Assembly (NCBI GenBank): GCA_007449985.2
Contig: VIIQ02000899.1
Location: forward strand, 67,001 to 131,000
Direction of reading: 5' to 3'
DNA from: Desmodesmus armatus
Taxonomy: Eukaryota > Chlorophyta > Chlorophyceae > Sphaeropleales > Scenedesmaceae
DNA: 64,000 bases
The notes under the pieces are model-generated. The model searched no databases. It was not told the origin of the DNA and saw nothing but the letters and a program-made list of their open reading frames with translations. A program made the position numbers and the translations under genes. Position 1 is the first letter of the stretch; each line of letters begins with the position of its first letter. This document shows, in pieces, positions 57,016 through 64,000 of this stretch.

Positions 57016-58774
57016 ATGGAAACCTTGGCAGCGTTGAGCGGGGCTTTGGACGACTGCTTCGATGGTGGTTCTGCTGATCTGCATGACGGGTGAGGGCAAA
57101 GCACACATAGGCTTGCACACGTCTGCACTCTGTGTCGCTGGACTGCACCAAGGGGTCGCACGCTGCTCACCTCTTATCTGTCTTATTCCCTTGTGCATGT
57201 GCAGGACGGAGAACAAGAATATCTTCCCCTTGCTGCAGCTGCCTGAGCCGTGCCTGCTTCAAGTGCTGCGCTGCTGTGCTGACGATCCTCGCAGCATGGC
57301 CAGCGCTGCTCGGGCCCACAGCAGGCTGCACCAAGCAGCTGTGCTGACAACCAGCACGATCAAGGCTGTACTGAAGCAGCCGCAGCATTGGGACAGCGTT
57401 CTGCTGTACCTCAGCAGACATGGCCAGCATGTACGCGGCCTTGAGCTGGCCGATCAGTACCGATCTGGTGATGTTAGCGACCCTGCTGACCTTGACATGA
57501 CCGACATGGACAAAGGCGAACCTTGCATCGTGCGGCAGCTGTCTGGCGACCTGCAGGGGCTGTTAACCCTGAAGTTCACTGGGCTGCGGGTGCAGCTGCA
57601 GCCTGGGGTGGGGTTCCCAGGCGTGGTGACAGCTGAAATGCCACTCGAGCACCTGGAACTCCGCAACTGCACACTGCTTGATGGGGAGCAGGGGGTGGCA
57701 GCAGCACTGTTGCTGCTGCCTGAGCTGCAGTGCCTGAGGTTCGTTTGCAACAAGCCCGGCTTTTTTGCCGCGTGCTCCCTCCCAGCAGGCACCCTGCAGA
57801 CCTTGCCGCAGCTGACATATCTGGAGTTGTCAGTCCTCCAGGTTTACCCTGACAGCTTGCTGCAGCTGCAGGGCCTGACAGACCTGAAGGATCTGCGCCT
57901 CTGCAGCACAGCACCCTACACCATCACTGCTGGCCTTCTGTCAGACATGCAGCAGCTGACGCGCCTGGAGGTGGCCAGTTCAAGCCCCGATGTGCGTGAG
58001 CCAAGCACCTTCGAGCCAGGCGCCTTGGCTGGCCACGTCCAGCTGCAGCGCCTGGAGCTGTGGTACTGCAGCATAGCCGGCGGCCCAGCAGGGACTGCAC
58101 AGCTGCTGTTCCACATGCCGCAGCTCCAGCAGCTGACTTACCTGGACCTCAGGTGCAACATGCTTGTCGACAAGTCAGGCCCTCCCGCAGCAGCCTACTC
58201 AGCACTGACTGCCAGCAGCAAGCTGTGGCACTTTGGGGTCTGCTGGTGCACGCTGCCAGCATCAGTGTGGCAGCACGTGTTCCCAGACGACAGGCAGCTG
58301 CCGCACCTAGAGTCACTGGCATTTGCGGATGTCAAACAGCTGCAGCCCATGCCAGGTGCCGACCTCACGCCCATGCCCGTGCCAGATGGAGATCGCCTCG
58401 TCCACTGCTGCCCTGGACTGCGGTCCTTTCAGGTGCCAGGTTTGTCCTACACTGCAGCGTCGCTGGCCCCACTGACAGCACTGGCTGACCTTGAAGAGGT
58501 GAACCTTTGGGCTGCCAGCAACAGCTCATCTGATGGACGGGACTTGGTGGTGCAGTTGACTGCGCTGCGGTCACTGTCTTTTGTGCAGTCTGGCAGCGAG
58601 GGCATGCTGCTGCTGCAGCTCACACAGCTGAAACAGCTGACACACCTGGACTTCACACGCCGCGTGGCAGCGCCGCCTGCCGCCCCTGGGTTCTTTGACT
58701 GGGGTGGAGGTGGCACTGAGCGCTTCAGCAAGAAGTCATACAAAGAGGAAGGTCCAAATTGTTCAGCTGCTTAG
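57016..58774 (+). CDS. F-box-like protein with leucine-rich repeats
   Basis: Two exons, 57016-57089 and 57205-58774, joined phase 2, code 547 residues. After a short acidic start (METLAALSGALDDCFDG) comes an F-box-like helix set: FPLLQLPEPCLLQVLRCCAD, DPRSMASAARAHSRLHQAA. The rest is irregular leucine-rich repeats with the LxxLxLxxC/N spacing: LTLKFTGLRVQL, LEHLELRNCTLLDG, LTYLELSVLQVYP, LKDLRLCSTAPY, LQRLELWYCSIAGG, LTYLDLRCNMLVD, LEEVNLWAASN. Such proteins usually serve as substrate adaptors of SCF ubiquitin ligases; the target is unknown. The ATG at 57016 is chosen because its exon ends in the right phase at a GTGAGG donor. The 3' end could instead splice before 58774 to the exon at 59209. 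Confidence 0.75.
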
Positions 58775-59208
58775 TCTGCAACAAAATTACCTGTCCACTT
58801 GCCCTTCATGCTACTGTTGGTGCATTGCTGGCGAGCTGGACTGATGCATGGTGGGTGGTTGCACTCGGCCGTAAGTACACATTGATTTGTGCTCCTCTTG
58901 ACTCTTTGCTTCTATTGTGCGTCGCGTTCATAAGAAACACCCCTTATCTCTGCGCATCCATGTTTTTGCATGTCATGGTGACAGCATGGCTTCATGCTGC
59001 GGCAGCCTTGAGCGTGACGCGGAAATTCAAAGTTTGTGCTGGCCAACAGACCCTGCAGCCTGCCAGGCAGTGTCAACATCTTGCTGTCCAGAGCCGTGAT
59101 GTGAACTAGCTGAGCTACAACTCCCATTATGACTGGACACAATCAGCCTGCATCTGCTTGTTACATGTGCAGTCATATGCCCCCTATTCTTCCCTGCCCT
59201 GCTGTGCA

Positions 59209-59323
59209 GACCCCCGGCGGCAACCCTGTGTGGCGGCAGGTGCTGCGTGACCATCTGTACCATGAGGACCCCAACCTGGCACTGCAGGCGCAACAGGCCT
59301 GGCAGCTTGAGGGCCTGCCATAG
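59209..59323 (+). other. likely terminal exon of unknown attachment
   Basis: After a GTGCAG acceptor the frame reads TPGGNPVWRQVLRDHLYHED and LALQAQQAWQLEGLP, then TAG. It looks coding, but no donor in the F-box/LRR exon joins it cleanly in phase 0. It may be the alternative end of that gene or belong to another one whose upstream exons I cannot see. Confidence 0.35.
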
Positions 59324-60846
59324 GCAGCACCACACAAGGTGACAGGGTGAATGTGTTGTGAAGGGTGGCACCTGGCTGTACCGGCTGGTGGGGTGCTTGC
59401 AGGCTGTGTCGTTGGCTTATAGTAACACACACCATGATGGAAGCCAGCGCACTGCGCTGTATACAGTGCAGTGCAGTGCACTGTACATTAGCTGGTCCTT
59501 GTGCCGCTGGCACGTGGCAGGGCTGCATGCATGGGCAAGGGGGTTCTGCTTAGTGCCAGCCATCAGTGGCAATGCCACGCCACACCGCAACATTACTGCA
59601 CCACTGGTACATCTATCATCAATTGCTGTTGATATGCCAACAGCAGTTGATATGCCACATCCCGCAGATAGCCCCCCTTCACTCAATCAGTCACTGACAG
59701 GAAGTTCCTGCGCCCTCCCCCGTGCTGGTGTTTCTCATGCTGTGGCCGTTGTCAACACACTCATTTGCTGATGTCTGACAGCTGTTGTGTTGCGCTGCGC
59801 AGTCATGTGCTTGAGACAACAGCACCACCTGTGAGGATCCAAGCTACCTGCGGGTGCACCAGCAGACGTACAGCCCTCTCATGGCAACGGTGCCTCGGCA
59901 TCTCTAAGCTGCTGCGGCAGTGGCGGCGGCCAATCCAGCCAAGGGCCTTGTGAGACCTGGCTGCAGGAACGAGGTTTTGCTGTGCCCTCATGTTCGGTGC
60001 ACGGTGGCGATGAGGTTTGAGGTTTGGGCATTCAGGATGTCTGCCGAAGCACGGTGCTGAGCGTATTTCTTGAGAGTGAGGGTGTGTGATACAAAACAGC
60101 ATGCAGGCTGCTGCTGCGGTTCCGACCCGAACCGGCACTGTGTCGGTGTGGATTCTGTGTGGGAGGATTTGAAAGGACATGGTCATGTAACAGTGAGTCG
60201 TGCAGTGGCAGTCAGGAGGCACCTTCAGCAGTAGGATGTCATCGCAAGCCTGTGTCTTGCTTCAGCCTGCTGTTGTACACTGTTTGCTGGCAGCAGGACC
60301 TCGGTGCCTAGAGTATTCTTGGCACCCCTGTGCTTCCCACTTTGCTTTGCTTGCTGTATCTGGTTTTCCTGCACGCTGTCAGCCTAACAGCAATGAGTGT
60401 TGTAGGCTGCAGCAGCAGCATCACTCTAGCGTTTCGTGTGTGTTTGTGTGCCAACATGCAGCTGTGTATGTATGCTGCAGCTGTGACATGTTGTTCACTG
60501 GCCCTGTCCACAGTTTTTTTGTGTTTGCTGCTGCATCACCCTGTGTGCTGGAGCAGCTGGCGTTTGTCTCGAGCCGCGTTTCAAGGGCTTAACATATGTT
60601 TGAGTGCATCGTTGTACATGCGCACGCAGCCCCTTTGAGGCTTTGTTTCTGTGCCGCATATGCTGGAACTCCATGCTCCCTTCATGTGTCATTTAGAGCA
60701 CAGCCTCCTCTGCACCAGCTGGTTTAGGGAGCCCGTTTTGTTGGCAGCTGCCAGCCTGGCACAGTGTGCAGTTGCTGCAGTTACATGTTTCAAACATGCT
60801 GGACTGTTGCTGGAGCTGTGCGCATCATCCTGTCCCCACTGCATTG
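59324..60846. other. unassigned spacer with dispersed repeat
   Basis: No gene supported. A short open stretch near 59827-59907 (EDPSYLRVHQQTYSPLM) could be a relic exon. Positions 60400-60840 are the second copy of the dispersed repeat seen at 55840-56170. Confidence 0.35.
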
Positions 60847-60850
60847 TTAA

Positions 60851-61716
60851 CCCTTCAAGGGCGGGATCAGTCCGGGCTTTACTGGCCCCAAGACCCCTCG
60901 GATGCGAATGGCAATAACTTTGGCCACACTGAGCCAATTGGAGTCAAACTTGGACCAGGGGTCAACATGACGATGCGTTACGACATGCTGCTGCGCGCTG
61001 GCCGTTCTCAGGCGTGGTCAGCTTATAGTCAGCCTCCAAAATCAACCCAAAGGTTGACCAGTCAAAGGGTCCAAGTGGGTAGTGTAGTGCGTCTCCCTGG
61101 CGACATCCCGCGCCCGCCGCAAGGCTCAAAAAGATGCATACATATGTCAGTCGTCCCTACAAAACGCACAACGGCCGTAATCCCCGATATACTGCTGCTA
61201 TAGGGCCCCTGGCTCCCACGAGCCAGGTTGACCAGTGGGAAGAAATGTCAAATCGGTGACAGCAACGGCCACTATACAGCTGTATATGTTTCAAATACAC
61301 TTGTATACTTATTTTTTGAGCGGAGAATCACTTTGCTGCACGGCCTGCTGCTGTTGAGGTCTATCCATCGACCATCTGTCACACAGCACAAAGTCCGCCT
61401 GCTGTTGCCAATACCGTGAATTACATACAGGATTAAGTTTATGTATGGCATAAATGTTACGTGAGTTTTTTTCAGCGCGTGCAAAGCCCCCCATGTTGGA
61501 TTCCAGCACACGTTGCACCACTGCTGCTGTACACCTCGACGTCAACCGGTGATTGCGCATGCATACGTGCGCGCACGATAGGAAGCACATGCAATACTAA
61601 AAGTACACATCTGTGGCTTTCGGAATCTGTGCTCAACTTGTCCAGAAACCAAGTAGGCGCAAAGAAATAATCTTGCAAACATTTGGGCCAACAATGGGCC
61701 TCCCGCCCTTAAAGGG
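60851..61716. mobile_element. non-autonomous piggyBac-like element (MITE)
   Basis: An 866-base element with 16-base terminal inverted repeats: CCCTTCAAGGGCGGGA at 60851 and the reverse complement of CCCTTTAAGGGCGGGA ending at 61716 (15 of 16 match). It is flanked on both sides by TTAA (60847-60850 and 61717-61720), the target site duplicated by piggyBac transposases, whose repeats also start with CCC. No transposase frame lies inside, so it would depend on an enzyme encoded elsewhere. Identification rests on ends and target site only. Confidence 0.75.
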
Positions 61717-61720
61717 TTAA

Positions 61721-63348
61721 GGCATGGCATGTTCCTCAGGGAAGGCTTCCTTGTTTAGGGCGCCATCGCCTACTAGGTAGTACCTTCAGGCTGCACTGCA
61801 TACTTTCTGCATCAGTTGGCTCAGACAGGCTGCCACTTCCAGCCGGGTTGCAGACCATGAGCCAAGCGGTGTTTTGAATAACTTGTAACATACCAATTTG
61901 CGCTGATACATGGTCAAGTCAGGCGCATGCAATACACCGCATGTTGCAGGCGGGCCCAAAGCCCATGCCACCACAGTTAGGAAAGCTACTCAGCAGGTTT
62001 GGTTGGGCAGATCAAGCAGTTTCAATTATGACAGGTAGGTCTGCAGATAGGCAGCTCAGGTGATTTGGGCCGTTGGGCCTGAGTTGATGCACGCCACTTG
62101 TTTGAACAGACGTGTCTGGCATGCAATGTTGGGCCAGCTGCAGGCACAACTGAGAGAGTGCTGCAGGCTGCCACGGCGTCAATGCAAACCACACAACCTG
62201 CAAAGCAATGGCCAGCGGCTGCACCCAGACTGCACATCTACTAGATGCATATACCGTAGCATCATGATGATGATGTGAGGCCCTCATTGTTTGTTGGTCA
62301 TGTAGAAGAGCATAGGATGAAACTTACTTTTTGTGTGATTCCTTGATCCCTTGGCAGCAGCAGATACCATCAGGCTGGGTTCCTTGCAAGATCACTATCA
62401 ATGTGACACATGGTAATTGGGTGTGCAATACCTGTCAGAACGTCCCAACATGTCACCTTTTTTGTGTCTACATCCGTGGTGCAGTTGGTTTCTCACATGT
62501 TAATGAATGCGTAGGTTGCATGGGCACAACATTATGCAAGTATATAAGATATTATGCCTGACTGTCAGGTCACACATTTGTCTGCCTCATTTGGCCAGAG
62601 TGTGCTACAGTATAATGTTCGAACAAGTACTGCCTTGAAGTAATGGTTGCTGCTGACTGCCACTGCCCTGCGTATGGGCAAGCCGCATTGTCATAGATGA
62701 TGACTTGTTGCCATCGTACATTACATTGAGAACGCCGTGACAAGTTCGGTGTCAGCTGTGCCACATACCAAATCTCCTCAACGTAGACAGCCTCCCCTCT
62801 GAGAGGGTCCAGCACAGCTCTGTGACACTGTGTCACGTGACAGTAGTGTGGTGCACGCTGTATATGTGCACAAGGCCACATCTGACTTGCCGCAATCGTG
62901 CGCAACTTTGCAGTTGCAAACAAACACTTGGGATATGGTATAGACAACATACCTTGGCAACTTCCACAAATTGCTGTGTCGACAATCACGTGCTGTGGCA
63001 ACAACCAATCACCACATTTGCCCACAATTGTCTGCGACAACATTCAATCACAACTTGCAACAAACTCAACGCCCACCCAAGAGATATCTACTGCACTGAG
63101 TGCTGAACTGCATGTGACCAGCAGGCTACAGGGAGAGGTGAATGCAAACAGCGTTGCTGCACCAATATCAGCCAGCATGTCCAGATGCTGACTGCCACGA
63201 GAAACACAGATCGAGCAACATGTATGCTGGAAGCATGCTCACAACACACAAGATAGGTTGGCTGGTGGTAACAAAAATGTCACCACCATTTCATTCAAGA
63301 CCAAATGAGCACTCTGACACTGTTCAGTGAACAGGTCATATCCAATAC
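61721..63348. other. 3' flank of the second ELIP-like gene
   Basis: No coding sequence supported. TTACA at 62721-62725 could end the minus-strand ELIP-like transcript. AT content is slightly higher than average. Confidence 0.35.
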
Positions 63349-63860
63349 TTACACCACTGGGGGCAGTGTGGCAGGCAGGGAAGCTGCCACGGTAGGTGCC
63401 CAGTGCAGGGACTGCAAGCCCCAGGCCTGCAGGGTGTTCACTCCAGTGAGAGCCTCGGTCAGGATCATGCCAGTGAAGCCCAGCATGGCCAGCCTGCAGG
63501 GAAAACGCAGGAATCATTCGTTCTTAAGACTGTTCAGTGCCATGCGTGATGTGCAGCAATAAGGCATACACAGCTGGCACAGGACTCGTCACTGGGTTGC
63601 CGAGTATGCAAGCATTTCCTGCATTGCAACTTGCCAAGGGCCATCAGCATGTTAGGCATGCACTGCATGACCGAGTTAGTAGTGGGACATGCATGTGTCA
63701 CCATATCCCCCATCTGATGCTGCATCATCAAGCAATCCTGCATTGCTGTAGCTTTTCACATTTCTACAGTGTGTCTCACCTGCCGTTCCAGTTCTCCACC
63801 AGAGGAGTCCAAGGCAGACCACCAATCAGGTTGGCGAAAGGCTCCTTGCGGGTGTAGCCC
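63349..63860 (-). CDS. second ELIP-type chlorophyll-binding-like protein, 3' part
   Basis: Two exons of a paralogue of the ELIP gene at 47-49 kb. Exon 63860-63780 reads GYTRKEPFANLIGGLPWTPL, then VENWNGR; it joins in phase 2 to 63493-63349, which continues the helix 3 motif as LAMLGFTGMILTEALTG, then NTLQAWGLQSLHWAP, and stops with TAA at 63349. Here an intron splits NG and RLAM, whereas the paralogue has both parts on one exon. The TAA overlaps a perfect GTAAGT donor, so a longer C-terminus by splicing is possible. The 5' exons, with the transit peptide and helices 1-2, lie beyond the window. Confidence 0.8.
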
Positions 63861-64000
63861 CTGCAGGTCGCAGCAACAGGTAATTGCAAAACACTCGTCA
63901 ACAGCTGCCAGCAGTTTACTAGCCTGTTTACATGTATGTTGTGCAGTGCCGCACTGGCAGAAACTAAAACAGACTGATCTGCTTGTGCATGATCAAATGA

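Noticed and set aside
62266..62276. ATG/ATC triplet run as a microsatellite of note
   Set aside because: Only about four units; expected by chance in this composition.
1..64000. tRNA, rRNA, CRISPR, bacterial operon or prophage signals
   Set aside because: None found; intron density, polyadenylation signals and targeting peptides show nuclear eukaryotic DNA.

Overview
The window is nuclear DNA of a chlorophyte green alga, most likely a chlamydomonadalean. Genes are broken by many GT-AG introns and the sequence is saturated with CAG/CTG triplet tracts. Several 3' ends carry the chlorophyte-type TGTAA polyadenylation signal, and the gene set is photosynthetic (two ELIP-type light-harvesting-like proteins). 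Two short interstitial TTTAGGG tracts point to a lineage with Arabidopsis-type telomere repeats rather than the TTTTAGGG of Chlamydomonas reinhardtii. The species is an inference. Gene models below were assembled by hand from reading-frame continuity, splice dinucleotides and intron phase. Six models close with an intact frame from ATG to stop (FAS1 protein, secreted Cys-rich protein, DMT/TPT transporter, HslV, desaturase, OLA1), as do the first ELIP and the F-box/LRR gene.

Layout. 0-1.4 kb: 3' end of a PIN-LIKES (auxin-efflux-carrier family) gene, plus strand. 2.4-6.5 kb: secreted fasciclin-domain protein, plus. 8.2-11.6 kb: SLC17-like major facilitator, minus, with frame breaks and duplicated exon pieces. 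12.0-13.0 kb: N-terminal fragment of a cytochrome P450, minus. 13.3-17.4 kb: SAC3/GANP/THP3-type protein with a polyglutamine tract, plus. 18.0-21.0 kb: secreted cysteine-rich protein with a Gln/charged tail, plus. 22.2-26.5 kb: triose-phosphate/nucleotide-sugar-type transporter, minus, whose introns are full of copies of its own exon edges. 27.3-28.0 kb: LYR-motif protein, minus. 29.0-32.1 kb: HslV protease, plus, divergent from the LYR gene. 33.9-36.8 kb: unrecognised gene, minus. 36.8-41.5 kb: mostly unassigned, with a broken copy of the last hslV exon at 40 kb. 41.5-44.0 kb: fatty acid desaturase, plus. 44-47 kb: mostly unassigned. 47.0-49.4 kb: ELIP-like gene, minus. 50.4-54.8 kb: OLA1/YchF GTPase, minus, 12 exons. 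57.0-58.8 kb: F-box-like/LRR protein, plus. 60.9-61.7 kb: non-autonomous piggyBac-like element between TTAA sites. 63.3-63.9 kb: 3' end of a second ELIP-like gene, minus, running out of the window.

The genes are unrelated housekeeping, membrane and plastid/mitochondrial functions; there is no operon-like logic. The strongest unexplained signal is structural. In at least four genes (SLC17, DMT transporter, LYR, hslV) pieces of exon carrying the splice junction are repeated in tandem inside the neighbouring intron or just downstream of the exon: exon tails with their donor site on the donor side, exon heads with their acceptor on the acceptor side. The DMT transporter has about eleven such copies, several still open in frame and with intact donors. 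This looks like an ongoing process of intron growth by junction-spanning tandem duplication, and a possible source of alternative splice sites.
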